Assembly: GCA_022650485.1 (NCBI GenBank)
Contig: JALCPP010000009.1
Span: 32,651-96,650 of the forward strand
DNA: 64,000 bases
From: Oscillospiraceae bacterium
Lineage (GTDB): Bacteria; Bacillota; Clostridia; Oscillospirales; Acutalibacteraceae
Direction of reading: 5' to 3'
The notes under the pieces are model-generated. The model searched no databases and was not told where the DNA came from. It saw nothing but the letters and a program-made list of their open reading frames with translations. This document shows, piece by piece, positions 1-9,267 of this stretch. Position 1 is the first letter of the stretch, and each line of letters opens with the position of its first letter. A program made the translations under genes and the position numbers.

Positions 1-1
1 T

Positions 2-1099
2 TTTGTACAGCGCTCCGTGGCAAACGGAATTGACATTATCCGGATTTTCGATGCGCTCAATGATATTAAAAATTTAAATGTTGCAATCCGGGCCGCGAAA
101 AAGGAAGGCGCCCATGTGCAGGTGGCCATGTCCTACACGACCGGCCCGGTGTTTACCAATGAATACTATGTCCGTTATGCGAAACAGATTGAAGAAGCCG
201 GTGCGGATTCTATCTGTATTAAGGATATGGCGGCATTGCTGACTCCTTATAAAACATATCATCTGGTCAAGGACATTAAGGCGGCGGTGAAAATTCCGCT
301 TCAGCTCCATACGCACTACACGTCCGGCCTTGCGTCTATGTGTGAACTGAAAGCGGTGGAGGCCGGGGTGGATCTTTTGGATACCGCGATGTCTCCGCTT
401 GCGCTTGGAACATCTCATACTCCGACAGAATCGATGGTAGCCGCGCTGAAAGACACGCCTTACGACACGGGACTTGACTTGATTTTGCTCAATGAAATCC
501 GCGAATATTTTATGACACTGCGCGACAAGTATATTAAGAGCGGCCTTTTGGACCCGAAAATGCTTGCGACCAATACGCGGGCCTTGCTTTATCAGGTTCC
601 GGGCGGCATGCTGTCGAACCTGCTGTCACAGTTAAAGCAGGCGGGGAAAGAGGATCAGTTTGAAGCCGTGCTGGAAGAAGTGCCTCGCGTGCGTAAAGAT
701 GCGGGATATCCGCCTTTGGTAACACCAACCTCACAGATTGTCGGGACACAGGCGGTGTTCAATGTGATTACCGGGGAACGGTACAAGATGTGTACCAATG
801 AGTTTAAAGATCTTGTGGCGGGAAAATACGGAACGACCCCCGTGCCGATTGCCGACGATTTTGCCAAAAAAATCATCGGCGATATGCCGCGTATTACCTG
901 CCGCCCGGCGGACCTTTTGAAACCGGAGCTGGAAAGCCTGAGAAAAGAGTGCGCGGAATGGACCGAGCAGGAGGAAGACGTTCTGTCTTACGCACAGTTC
1001 CCAAAGGTCTCAAAAGATTTTTTCAAAAAGCGTGCGGAAAAAAAGTATGGAATCGATGGAAAACATGCGAACCAAAAAGAAATGATTCATCCCGTTTGA
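2..1099 (+). CDS. Oxaloacetate decarboxylase alpha / pyruvate carboxylase B-type carboxyltransferase (5' truncated)
   Basis: Biotin-dependent carboxyltransferase domain that moves CO2 between oxaloacetate/pyruvate and carboxybiotin. The frame is open from base 2, so the true start lies left of the window; the GTG at 17 sits inside the conserved stretch NGIDIIRIFDALND. The metal/substrate motifs KDM (near base 221) and HTH (near base 308) are intact. The protein ends shortly after the carboxyltransferase domain and has no C-terminal biotinyl (MKM) domain, so the biotin carrier must be a separate polypeptide, as is usual in Clostridia. Whether it works in a Na+-pumping decarboxylase or a split pyruvate carboxylase cannot be decided without the upstream genes. 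It is followed by a strong terminator and is not part of the downstream operon. Confidence 0.9.
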   Translation, partial: FVQRSVANGIDIIRIFDALNDIKNLNVAIRAAKKEGAHVQVAMSYTTGPVFTNEYYVRYAKQIEEAGADSICIKDMAALLTPYKTYHLVKDIKAAVKIPLQLHTHYTSGLASMCELKAVEAGVDLLDTAMSPLALGTSHTPTESMVAALKDTPYDTGLDLILLNEIREYFMTLRDKYIKSGLLDPKMLATNTRALLYQVPGGMLSNLLSQLKQAGKEDQFEAVLEEVPRVRKDAGYPPLVTPTSQIVGTQAVFNVITGERYKMCTNEFKDLVAGKYGTTPVPIADDFAKKIIGDMPRITCRPADLLKPELESLRKECAEWTEQEEDVLSYAQFPKVSKDFFKKRAEKKYGIDGKHANQKEMIHPV

Positions 1100-1111
1100 C
1101 TTTCATTTTCA

Positions 1112-1146
1112 GCCCCGTGCGGTAAAATGCACGGGGCGTTTTTTCG
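1112..1146 (+). terminator. Rho-independent terminator after the carboxyltransferase gene
   Basis: A perfect 9-bp GC-rich stem (GCCCCGTGC / GCACGGGGC) with an 8-nt loop is followed by GTTTTTTCG. It lies 13 nt after the stop codon. Confidence 0.93.
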
Positions 1147-1174
1147 TTTGCCGTGTATTTTAGACAGTCTGCAG

Positions 1175-1204
1175 TTGACAATCAGGAGGAAAAGCTGATA
1201 AAAT
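1175..1204 (+). promoter_or_regulatory. Predicted sigma-A promoter of the yicC-priA-prkC operon
   Basis: TTGACA at 1175-1180 and TAAAAT at 1199-1204 are separated by 18 nt. It is the only good promoter seen between the terminator at 1112 and yicC. A 17-nt palindrome (TTCCTATTGAATAGGAA, 1256-1272) lies between it and the start codon; its role is unknown. Confidence 0.55.
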
Positions 1205-1287
1205 AAATAGGATTATGATTTATTTCTGAATAAGTCGTTTTTATTTTCGCTATGATTCCTATTGAATAGGAAGAATACAGAGATGAG

Positions 1288-2175
1288 ATGATAAGAGTGA
1301 TCAATAGTATGACCGGTTTCGGCAGAAGCGAAAAAATCGTCGGAGGGCGGGATATCGCGGTGGAGATCCGGTCCGTGAATCACCGGTATTTCGATTATTC
1401 CTCCCGCATCAGCCGAGGGTACGGTTTTCTGGATACGAAGTTGAAATCTTTCCTTCAGGAACGGATTGCAAGAGGAAAATTGGACCTGTATGTTTCAGTA
1501 CAGACGCTGGAAAGTGCAGATGTGGAAGTGCAGGTCAATCGTTCCCTGGCATCAGGGTATATTGCTGCTTTGCGTGACCTTCAGAAGCACTATGGTTTGA
1601 AGGATGATATTTCCGTTATGACGGTGGCGCGTAATTCGGACCTTTTCGCGGTGCGCCAGGCGCCGGAAAATGAAGAAGCCATATGGAACGATGTTCGGCA
1701 GATTGCAGAAAGTGCCTTTCAGTCTTTTTCAGAGATGAGGCAGGCGGAAGGAAGTCACTTGCGGGATGATTTTCTGAACAGGACCAAGACAATTCTGGGG
1801 CTGGTGGCCAAAGTGGAAAAGCGTTCGCCGGAAACCGTGACGGAATACAGGGACAAACTGCTTGCCCGTCTGCATGAAATGCTGGTCGATGCCAACATTG
1901 ACGAGCAAAGGATTGTGACAGAAGCCGCTATTTTTGCCGATAAGGTTTCCGTTGCGGAAGAAACGGTCCGCCTTCGCAGCCATGTCAGCCAATTCCTTTC
2001 TATGATGGAGACAGGCGGAGCGGTCGGGCGCAGGCTGGATTTTCTCGTTCAGGAGATGAATCGCGAAGCGAATACGATTGGCTCTAAATGTGTCGATGCT
2101 GAAATTGCCCATCTGGTGGTGGACATGAAAGCTGAAATAGAAAAAATCCGTGAACAGGTCCAGAATGTAGAATAG
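1288..2175 (+). CDS. yicC: YicC-family endoribonuclease
   Basis: A 295-residue protein of the YicC/YloC family, stress-related endoribonucleases conserved in most bacteria. The N-terminal signature SMTGFGR and the following [12 protein letters not shown] stretch are family hallmarks, and the C-terminal DUF1732 region ([16 protein letters not shown]) is complete. Length agrees with the family. The ATG at 1288 places the signature at residues 7-13; homologues usually begin only two or three residues before it, so an internal start is possible but has no better ribosome site. It is first in a long operon with remA and gmk, the standard Firmicutes order. Confidence 0.95.
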   Translation: MIRVINSMTGFGRSEKIVGGRDIAVEIRSVNHRYFDYSSRISRGYGFLDTKLKSFLQERIARGKLDLYVSVQTLESADVEVQVNRSLASGYIAALRDLQKHYGLKDDISVMTVARNSDLFAVRQAPENEEAIWNDVRQIAESAFQSFSEMRQAEGSHLRDDFLNRTKTILGLVAKVEKRSPETVTEYRDKLLARLHEMLVDANIDEQRIVTEAAIFADKVSVAEETVRLRSHVSQFLSMMETGGAVGRRLDFLVQEMNREANTIGSKCVDAEIAHLVVDMKAEIEKIREQVQNVE

Positions 2176-2195
2176 GAATTGTAAAGGGGATTTTT

Positions 2196-2471
2196 ATGAA
2201 GTTAATCAACATCGGCTTTGGCAACATGGTTTCCGCAAACCGGCTGGTTGCGATTGTCAGCCCGGAATCTGCCCCGATTAAGCGCGTGATACAGGACTCT
2301 AAGGAGCGCGGAGCGCTGATCGACGCGACTTATGGCCGCAGGACCCGTGCGGTGATTATTACAGACAGCGACCATGTGATTCTTTCTGCCGTTCAGCCGG
2401 AAACAGTGGCCAATCGTCTGAATGACCGCGATGAGCTTGTAGAAGAGGAGCTTGATGAAGATGACGAATAA
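2196..2471 (+). CDS. remA: RemA-like DUF370 DNA-binding regulator
   Basis: A 91-residue DUF370 protein. In Bacillus subtilis RemA is a DNA-binding activator of matrix and osmoprotection genes that forms ring-like oligomers. The sequence begins with the conserved INIGFGNMV and keeps the SAPIKR and DATYGRRTR stretches used for DNA contact, plus ILSAVQPET. An acidic tail follows. Start ATG has AAAGGGG upstream. The 3' end overlaps gmk by 17 bases, and the yicC-remA-gmk-rpoZ-priA order is typical of Firmicutes. What it regulates in this host cannot be told. Confidence 0.93.
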   Translation: MKLINIGFGNMVSANRLVAIVSPESAPIKRVIQDSKERGALIDATYGRRTRAVIITDSDHVILSAVQPETVANRLNDRDELVEEELDEDDE

Positions 2472-3075
2472 CGGTCTGCTCCTTATTCTATCCGGACCTT
2501 CCGGCGCGGGCAAAGGGACGGTAGTGAAAAGCCTTTTGGCAGGGCAGTCCGACATCCGTCTGTCTGTTTCCGCCACCACGCGGTCTCCTCGGCCGGGGGA
2601 AGCGGACGGAAGAGAATATTTTTTTCTGACGAAGGACAAATTCAAGGATATGGATGCCGAGGGAAAGATGCTGGAAAGTGCGCAGTACTGCGGCAATTGT
2701 TATGGTACGCCGCTGGCGCCTATTTTGGACTGGACTTCTCAGGGAATGGATGTCGTTCTGGAGATTGAAGTTCAGGGCGGTGCACAGGTCAAAAAAAAGC
2801 GGGCGGATGCGGTCAGTATTTTCATCATGCCTCCTTCCCTGAATGAGCTGGAACACCGGCTGCGACAACGCGGTACGGAAAAGGATGAGGTGATTTCAGG
2901 GCGGCTTCAGACTGCAAGAAAAGAAATTCCGGAAGCAGTTCATTATGATTATATTGTGATAAATGATACGGTGGAATCCGCAGTGGCACAGATTCGTGCA
3001 ATTATTGCCGCGGAAAAACACAGTTCACGCCGAAATAAACAACTGATTGAAAGGATACTGACAAATAATGATTAA
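2455..3075 (+). CDS. gmk: Guanylate kinase
   Basis: Phosphorylates GMP to GDP using ATP, essential for guanine nucleotide supply. The P-loop GPSGAGKGT lies at about residues 13-21, followed by [11 protein letters not shown] and DGREYFF of the GMP-binding region, and the lid R-rich segment. Length (206 aa) is normal. I choose ATG 2455 because AGAGGAG at 2444-2450 gives good spacing; ATG 2461 is the other possibility. It overlaps remA upstream and rpoZ downstream, so the three are translationally coupled. Confidence 0.97.
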   Translation: MKMTNNGLLLILSGPSGAGKGTVVKSLLAGQSDIRLSVSATTRSPRPGEADGREYFFLTKDKFKDMDAEGKMLESAQYCGNCYGTPLAPILDWTSQGMDVVLEIEVQGGAQVKKKRADAVSIFIMPPSLNELEHRLRQRGTEKDEVISGRLQTARKEIPEAVHYDYIVINDTVESAVAQIRAIIAAEKHSSRRNKQLIERILTNND

Positions 3076-3283
3076 ACCGATCGCTGATCTCATTCTTAAA
3101 CCGCATCAGAGCCGTTATTCTCTGGTGGTTGCCATTTCAAAGCGCGCACGCAAAATTGTGGACCATGCAGAAAAAAATCACGAAATTCTGGAAAAAAAGC
3201 CTGTGGAACTGGCCGTTCAGGAATATGTCAACCATGAATTCACCATGATTGAAAAAACAACCCCGAACGATGATGAAGACTGA
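3068..3283 (+). CDS. rpoZ: RNA polymerase omega subunit
   Basis: A 71-residue omega subunit, which helps assemble the beta-prime subunit of RNA polymerase. Recognised from position after gmk and from the conserved YSLVVAISKRARKI core and KPVELAVQEY near the end. It overlaps gmk by 8 bases, so translation is probably coupled. No strong ribosome site at usual spacing is seen. Confidence 0.93.
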   Translation: MIKPIADLILKPHQSRYSLVVAISKRARKIVDHAEKNHEILEKKPVELAVQEYVNHEFTMIEKTTPNDDED

Positions 3284-3311
3284 AGAGCGCCCTTGAAAGG
3301 TGAGGATCCCG

Positions 3312-5768
3312 GTGACCGTTGCAAAAGTCGCAGTGGAGAACACGGTTTATCATTTTGACAAGGCGTTTGATTACCGCGTTCCGGATTTGCTGGTTCCGAA
3401 AGCCAAGGCGGGCTGCCGTGTGCTCGTTCCGTTTGGCACGGCGAATGCAAAACGGCAGGGTGTTATTTTAAAGCGGGATGAATTCGCGGAACCATCCGTT
3501 AAAAAGCTGAAATCAATCGAATCTGTTTTGGATCGTGAGCCGCTTCTCACACCGGAGGCGCTCTGTATGATTCCCTGGATCGGAGAGCACACGTTTTGCA
3601 CGCTGTTCGATGCGGCCCGCCTTTTCTTTCCGGCGGGCATTTTATTTCAGATGCGTACGGAATATCTGCTGGCGGGCCCGGCCGGGGAACTTGCAGACAG
3701 AACGAAAAACGCGGAAGAAGCCAAGGTGGTCGCCTACCTGTCCCACCACCGTAAGGCGGTCAAGCGGGAAAAGCTGCTTCATGACCTTGGATTTGCTTCT
3801 GACAGCAGTATCCCGGAGCGGATGCTCCGCAGGGGGCTGCTGAAAAAGAACAGCGGCACGTTCCGGCGGGTGGGCGATGCGGTTCAGAAAATGGTTCGTT
3901 TTACCGAACCGCAGGAGCTGCCCAAACTGACTCCGCGCCAAAAGCGGACCATGGAGGTTCTTCGCAGCGCAGGCTGTGCGTCTCTTAAGGAAATCTGCTA
4001 TTTTTCCGGGGTGACTCCGGCGGTTGTAAACGCGTTGGTCCAAAAAGAGGTGGCGCAGTATTACGACACGGAGGTTTACCGCAATCCCTACGGGTCTGTT
4101 CCGGAGAAGACGGATTCCGAGGTGCCTGCCGTCAAGTTGACCGCCGTTCAGGAAGAGGCTTACCGTAATCTGTACCGGCAGTATCGCGGGGGTAAGGGCG
4201 GCGTTTCCCTTCTGTTTGGGATCACGGGCAGCGGAAAGACACAGGTCTTTATGAAGCTGATCGACCGTGTTCTGGAAGACGGGCGGGGCGTCATTGTAAT
4301 GGTTCCTGAAATTTCGCTGACGCCGCAGACTGTTTCATTGTTTCATGCGCGGTATGGCGCGGGGGTTGCGGTCTTTCACAGCGGCCTTTCTATGGGAGAA
4401 CGTCTGGATGAATGGAAACGTGTCAGAAAAGGCGGTGCGTCTATTGTCGTCGGGACACGTTCCGCGGTATTTGCTCCGCTTCAGGACCTTGGGCTGATTA
4501 TCATGGATGAGGAGCAGGAGGGGACCTACAAATCCGAGTCATCCCCCCGGTACCATGCAAGGGAAGCCGCAAAATACCGGTGTGCATACCATAAATGCCT
4601 TTTAGTGCTGTCTTCGGCAACACCGTCAATTTCCAGTTATCACCATGCGCTGTCGGGCCAATATACTTTAAATGTACTGCCGGAGCGCTACGGCCCTGCC
4701 CGTCTGCCGGAAGTTGAAATTGTCGACATGAACGAAGAGGTTCAAAAGGGCACGGCGGGAATCCTCAGCCAAAAGCTGGCGCAGGCTTTGCAGGAAAATC
4801 TTCAGAACGGGATGCAGTCCATTCTGCTGCTGAATCGCCGCGGGTACAATACATTTGCCTCCTGCCGGTCATGTGGGCATGTGATCACTTGCCCGAACTG
4901 CAGTATTTCCCTGACTTATCACGCGGCAAACAATCGCCTGATGTGCCATTACTGCGGCTTTTCCATTCCATTTACGCGGGAATGCCCAAACTGCCATGAA
5001 GAGCAGGTTCGCTACAAGGGATTTGGAACCCAGCGCGCGGAGCAGCAGCTGGAAGAGGTGCTGCCCGGTGCGAGGATTTTAAGGCTGGATGCGGACTCTA
5101 CCATGTCACGGTTTGCTTATGATAAAAAGTTAAAATTGTTTTCTGAAGGCGCATATGATATCATTGTAGGCACACAGATGGTTGCAAAAGGGCTCGATTT
5201 TGAAAATGTAACCCTGGTTGGGGTTCTGTCTGCCGACCAAGCGCTTTACAGTGATGATTTTCGCAGCTATGAGCGTGCGTTTGACCTGCTGACACAGGTC
5301 GTCGGGCGTTCCGGACGGGGAAGACACGCGGGAAAAGCAATGATTCAGACCTATACGCCTGAGAATGAAGTGATTCAACTTGCAGCGGAACAGAATTATA
5401 CGGAATTTTACCGCAGGGAAATCGCATTGAGAAAATCACTTTTATATCCTCCTTTTACCGATCTTTGTGTATTTGGATTTGTCGGAAGGGAGGAAACACG
5501 GGTCCGCACGGCCAGCATCGCTTTTTTTGAACTGTTTTGTGAAACGGCGCGGAAAAAATATGCGGATCAGCCGATGCGGGTGCTGAGCCCGGCCCCTGCG
5601 CTGGTTGGGCGCGTGAGCAACCGATACCGCTACAAGCTGATTGTAAAGTGCCGCAACAACAGGCGGATTCGTCAAATGATTTCAGAATTGCTGGTTCAGT
5701 TCTCATCTAATCGAAAATATGCAGACATAACGGTTTTTCCGGATATGAATCCGGAAACAATTTTATAA
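3312..5768 (+). CDS. priA: Primosomal replication-restart helicase PriA
   Basis: A 3'-5' superfamily 2 helicase that reloads the replisome at stalled forks. The N-terminal 3'-DNA-binding domain (DKAFDYRVP) is present, then Walker A GITGSGKT (about residue 303), the DEEQ box, and the zinc-binding cysteine cluster CRSCGH...CPNC...CHYCG...CPNCH (about residues 520-565). Helicase motifs VGTQMVAKGLDF and QVVGRSGR follow. GTG 3312 is chosen over GTG 3300 because AAAGGTGAGG at 3296-3305 has correct spacing only for 3312. About 818 residues, a normal length. Confidence 0.96.
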   Translation: MTVAKVAVENTVYHFDKAFDYRVPDLLVPKAKAGCRVLVPFGTANAKRQGVILKRDEFAEPSVKKLKSIESVLDREPLLTPEALCMIPWIGEHTFCTLFDAARLFFPAGILFQMRTEYLLAGPAGELADRTKNAEEAKVVAYLSHHRKAVKREKLLHDLGFASDSSIPERMLRRGLLKKNSGTFRRVGDAVQKMVRFTEPQELPKLTPRQKRTMEVLRSAGCASLKEICYFSGVTPAVVNALVQKEVAQYYDTEVYRNPYGSVPEKTDSEVPAVKLTAVQEEAYRNLYRQYRGGKGGVSLLFGITGSGKTQVFMKLIDRVLEDGRGVIVMVPEISLTPQTVSLFHARYGAGVAVFHSGLSMGERLDEWKRVRKGGASIVVGTRSAVFAPLQDLGLIIMDEEQEGTYKSESSPRYHAREAAKYRCAYHKCLLVLSSATPSISSYHHALSGQYTLNVLPERYGPARLPEVEIVDMNEEVQKGTAGILSQKLAQALQENLQNGMQSILLLNRRGYNTFASCRSCGHVITCPNCSISLTYHAANNRLMCHYCGFSIPFTRECPNCHEEQVRYKGFGTQRAEQQLEEVLPGARILRLDADSTMSRFAYDKKLKLFSEGAYDIIVGTQMVAKGLDFENVTLVGVLSADQALYSDDFRSYERAFDLLTQVVGRSGRGRHAGKAMIQTYTPENEVIQLAAEQNYTEFYRREIALRKSLLYPPFTDLCVFGFVGREETRVRTASIAFFELFCETARKKYADQPMRVLSPAPALVGRVSNRYRYKLIVKCRNNRRIRQMISELLVQFSSNRKYADITVFPDMNPETIL

Positions 5769-5783
5769 AATGGGGGAATAACA

Positions 5784-6275
5784 TTGGCGATTAGGAACAT
5801 TATAACGGAGAAAGATCCGTTTCTTTATAAGAAATGCCGTAAGGTAGATAAATTTGACAAAAGGCTCTGGACTTTGCTGGACGATATGGCTGATACCCTC
5901 CGTGAAGCGAACGGGGTAGGACTTGCGGCAATTCAGGTGGGAATTCTTCGCCGGGCTGTGCTGATTGATGTTGGCGACGGCAAGGGAATCCGGGAATTGA
6001 TTAATCCAGTCATCCTTGAAAAATCCGGTGAGCAGGAGGCAACGGAAGGCTGCCTGTCCATTCCCGGGAAATGGGGCATTACCAAACGCCCCAAGCATGT
6101 CAAGGTTCGCGCACAGGACCGCAACGGAAAATTCTTTGAATATGAAGGGGAAGACCTTCTTGCAACGGCTTCCTGCCATGAAATCGATCATCTGGAAGGA
6201 GTTGTATTCCTGAGCCATGTTGTCAGAATGCTGACGCAGGAAGAACTGGAGCGTATGAGATCGCCGGAGGATTGA
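5784..6275 (+). CDS. def: Peptide deformylase
   Basis: Removes the formyl group from nascent N-terminal methionine. The three metal motifs are present: GVGLAAIQ, EGCLS with the metal-binding cysteine, and HEIDH. The residue before the HEIDH histidine is C, where most family members have Q; this is probably tolerated. TTG start with GGGGG upstream. 163 residues, within the normal range. It sits directly before fmt, which performs the opposite reaction on initiator tRNA, the usual pairing. Confidence 0.95.
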   Translation: MAIRNIITEKDPFLYKKCRKVDKFDKRLWTLLDDMADTLREANGVGLAAIQVGILRRAVLIDVGDGKGIRELINPVILEKSGEQEATEGCLSIPGKWGITKRPKHVKVRAQDRNGKFFEYEGEDLLATASCHEIDHLEGVVFLSHVVRMLTQEELERMRSPED

Positions 6276-6277
6276 AA

Positions 6278-7204
6278 TTGAAAATTGTGTTTATGGGGAC
6301 CCCGGAGTTTGCCGTTCCGTCTCTTGGGGCGTTGATGAGAGCGGGCCATGAGGTTGCGGCGGTTTTTACCCGCAGGGACAGACCGGTTGGAAGAAAACAG
6401 ATTCTGACAGCACCGCCGGTTAAGGTCTTGGCGCAGGAAAATGGTATTCCGGTGTTTCAGCCGGAAACGCTGCGCGGGGCAGAAACGGAACAAGCGATCC
6501 GCGATATTGGCCCCGATGTTATTGTTGTGGCGGCTTACGGAAAAATTCTGCCGAAAAACATCTTGAATCTGCCGCGCCTGGGATGTGTCAATGTACACGC
6601 TTCCCTCTTGCCGAAGTACCGCGGTGCCGCCCCCATCCAGCAGGCTGTGCTGGACGGTGAGCCCGTCACAGGTGTAACCACGATGCAGATGGCCGAAGGG
6701 CTGGATACCGGCGATATCCTGTTCCGTGACCGTACGGAGATTAAGCCGGAGGAAACCTCCGGCGAACTGACCGCCCGGCTTGCTGCAATGGGCGCAAAGC
6801 TGATTGTCCGGACGTTATCGGAACTGGAGCGCGGAACCGTTACTCCGGTTCAGCAAAACGAGGCGGAGTCCAGTTATGCGCCTATGCTGACGAAAAAGCG
6901 TTCGCCGATCGACTGGTCCCGCGCTGCCGTGCAGATTCACAATCAGGTGAGGGGACTTTCCCCGTGGCCGGGCGCGGCAACGGTTTTTGAGGGGAAGAAA
7001 TTGAAAGTCCACGCGACCAGGCCTGCGGGTAACGGAAGCGGTATCCCCGGGCAGATTCTTTCCGGCAGGGACCTGAAAGTTGTGTGCGGTGACGGAACGG
7101 TTTTACAGCTGCTGACCGTTCAGCCGGAGGGCGGTAAAAGAATGTCTGGGTCAGATTTTTTGCGCGGCCATCCCGCACAGGGAACCGTTTTGGGAATCGA
7201 TTAA
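6278..7204 (+). CDS. fmt: Methionyl-tRNA formyltransferase
   Basis: Formylates Met-tRNAfMet using 10-formyltetrahydrofolate. Catalytic and folate motifs are visible: FMGTPEFAVP at the N-terminus, HASLLPKYRGAAPIQ (with the catalytic Asn/His region just before it), and GVTTMQMAEGLDTGDIL. The C-terminal tRNA-binding domain is complete. I choose TTG 6278 rather than TTG 6272 because GGAGG at 6266-6270 is 7 nt from 6278 and only 1 nt from 6272. It abuts def and is coupled to it. Confidence 0.96.
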   Translation: MKIVFMGTPEFAVPSLGALMRAGHEVAAVFTRRDRPVGRKQILTAPPVKVLAQENGIPVFQPETLRGAETEQAIRDIGPDVIVVAAYGKILPKNILNLPRLGCVNVHASLLPKYRGAAPIQQAVLDGEPVTGVTTMQMAEGLDTGDILFRDRTEIKPEETSGELTARLAAMGAKLIVRTLSELERGTVTPVQQNEAESSYAPMLTKKRSPIDWSRAAVQIHNQVRGLSPWPGAATVFEGKKLKVHATRPAGNGSGIPGQILSGRDLKVVCGDGTVLQLLTVQPEGGKRMSGSDFLRGHPAQGTVLGID

Positions 7205-7219
7205 AGGAGGTTCAATAAT

Positions 7220-7927
7220 ATGTACGGATTCTATTTTTTCAACTATACATATTTCTGGATCATGGTGCCTGCGTTGATCGTTACCCTGATTGCGCAGTCC
7301 CGGGTGAAATCAACTTTTGCAAAATATGCGCGGGTTCGCACGGTGAATCAGATTACCGGGGCGGAAGCTGCCGAGCGTGTTGCCCGGTTCGGCGGGGTGG
7401 ACCGTTTGTTTATCAAACGGATTGCAGGAAATCTTACTGACAATTTTGACCCCCGGAACGACACCATCAGCCTTTCGGAATCCGTCTATTCCTCCGTTTC
7501 CATTTCGGCGGTCGGCGTGGCGGCGCATGAAGCGGGCCACGCAATTCAAAATGCAGAGGGCTATGTCCCGAATAAAATCCGCTCTTCACTGGTGTTCGTT
7601 ACGAATTTCGGCTCGCGTCTGTCAATGCCGATGATCATTATTGGGCTGATTCTGCCGGTGCAGTACGATTTTGTAGTCTATGCGGGCATTATTCTTTACA
7701 GCCTCGTCGTTTTATTTCAGCTGGTAACTCTTCCGGTTGAATTTAACGCCAGCACACGTGCAATCCGTGCGCTGAATGACGCGGGAATTCTGTATCCGGA
7801 TGAGCTGGAAGGAGCCAAAAAGGTTCTGCGGGCGGCGGCAATGACCTATCTTGCCGCCAGTTTTACGGCGCTGCTGACTTTGCTTCGTTTTCTATTAATT
7901 GCAAGCAACAGGAGGGGACGTCGCTGA
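7220..7927 (+). CDS. yugP: YugP-family membrane zinc metallopeptidase
   Basis: A 235-residue integral membrane protein of the Zn_peptidase_2 (YugP) family. The zincin motif HEAGHAIQ is at about residues 103-110, with hydrophobic segments at the N-terminus (IMVPALIVTLIA), at about residues 130-175 and near the C-terminus. FNASTRAI after the membrane pair is also conserved. The substrate of this family is not established. Start ATG follows an ideal AAAGGAGG. The stop codon overlaps the start codon of rsmB. Confidence 0.9.
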   Translation: MYGFYFFNYTYFWIMVPALIVTLIAQSRVKSTFAKYARVRTVNQITGAEAAERVARFGGVDRLFIKRIAGNLTDNFDPRNDTISLSESVYSSVSISAVGVAAHEAGHAIQNAEGYVPNKIRSSLVFVTNFGSRLSMPMIIIGLILPVQYDFVVYAGIILYSLVVLFQLVTLPVEFNASTRAIRALNDAGILYPDELEGAKKVLRAAAMTYLAASFTALLTLLRFLLIASNRRGRR

Positions 7928-9258
7928 TGACAAGTGCGCGTGAGGCGGCGCTTCGGGCTCTTCTCCGTGTGGAGTCGGAAGGGGCGTATTCCAATCTGGC
8001 GCTGGACCATATGCTTTCCGGCCTTTCAATCGACCCGCGTGACCGGTCGCTGGCCACAACCATTTTTTATGGCGTTCTGGAACGCAGAATTACGCTGGAT
8101 TATGTGATCGGGCATTTTTCCAGTATGCCGCTCAAAAAAATTTCACCAGTCGCTCTTGAGCTTCTGCGAATCGCCGTTTATCAGATCTTATATTTGGACA
8201 AAATTCCTGATTCTGCGGCCGTGAATGAATCAGTCAACCTGGCAAAGACCTGCGGCGCAAAGCGGGCGTCCGGTTTTGTCAATGCCATCCTGCGGAACTT
8301 TGTCAGAAGCGGGGGGAAATTACCTCCGTTTCAGAACGGGGAGGGTCCCCTGCGGCGCCTCAGTGTGGAATATTCCTGTCCTGAATGGATTATTTCGCTG
8401 TGGAACCGTGCCTATGCAGAGCAGACGGAGCCTCTTCTGAAAAGTATGCTGCAAAAGCCGGATCTTTACGCGCGTGTGAATAATACGCGTGTCAAAGAGG
8501 AACAATTAATCGAAAGACTTCAGGGTGAAGGAAGAGAGGCATTCCAGGTCGATTGGCCTGACCATGTGGTCAAATTGAAAAATGGGATGGAATTTACAAG
8601 CAGTGCATGTTACCGGGACGGTTTGTTCCATATACAGGACCTGTCCTCTCAGATCTTATGCGCTTTAATTGCTCCTCAGCCGGGAGAAACAATTGCGGAT
8701 GTCTGTTCCGCCCCGGGGGGAAAGACTTTTACACTGGCGGAGCGGATGGAAAACCGGGGAAGAGTACTCGCGTTCGACAAATATCCGCGCAGGGTTGAGT
8801 TGATTCGCGCAGGAGCACGACGGCTGGCACTTTCCTGTGTTGCGGCCGAAGTGCGTGACGCGGCGGAACCCAAAGAAAATCCGGAACCGGCAGATCGGGT
8901 TTTGTGTGACGTTCCCTGCTCCGGGCTGGGTGTTTTAAGGCGGAAGCCTGAGATTCGCTTTAAATCGCCGAAGCCTATTGACAGTTTACCTGATTTGCAG
9001 TACCTTATTCTGTGTAAGTCGGCAGAGTTGGTTCGAAAGGGCGGAATGCTGTTTTACAGCACTTGTACGCTGAACCCTGCTGAAAACGGAAATGTGGCCG
9101 CTCACTTTGCAGCTGACCACGCGGAATTTGAGCCATGGCCGCTTCGTTTGCCGCGGGCATTTCGGCGAGTGGTCAAAGAACCTGAAAATCAGATGACGTT
9201 TCTGCCGCATGTTCACGGTACGGATGGTTTCTTTGTCGCGGCTTTTCGCAGAAAATAG
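7927..9258 (+). CDS. rsmB: 16S rRNA (cytosine-5) methyltransferase RsmB
   Basis: Methylates C967 (E. coli numbering) of 16S rRNA using S-adenosylmethionine. The N-terminal NusB-like RNA-binding domain (residues 1-140) is followed by the Rossmann methyltransferase domain. SAM motif CSAPGGKTF, the PC motif DVPCSGLG and the catalytic cysteine motif STCTLNPAENG are intact. Normal length of 443 residues. The start ATG overlaps the upstream TGA. Confidence 0.95.
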   Translation: MTSAREAALRALLRVESEGAYSNLALDHMLSGLSIDPRDRSLATTIFYGVLERRITLDYVIGHFSSMPLKKISPVALELLRIAVYQILYLDKIPDSAAVNESVNLAKTCGAKRASGFVNAILRNFVRSGGKLPPFQNGEGPLRRLSVEYSCPEWIISLWNRAYAEQTEPLLKSMLQKPDLYARVNNTRVKEEQLIERLQGEGREAFQVDWPDHVVKLKNGMEFTSSACYRDGLFHIQDLSSQILCALIAPQPGETIADVCSAPGGKTFTLAERMENRGRVLAFDKYPRRVELIRAGARRLALSCVAAEVRDAAEPKENPEPADRVLCDVPCSGLGVLRRKPEIRFKSPKPIDSLPDLQYLILCKSAELVRKGGMLFYSTCTLNPAENGNVAAHFAADHAEFEPWPLRLPRAFRRVVKEPENQMTFLPHVHGTDGFFVAAFRRK

Positions 9259-9267
9259 GAGGACGTT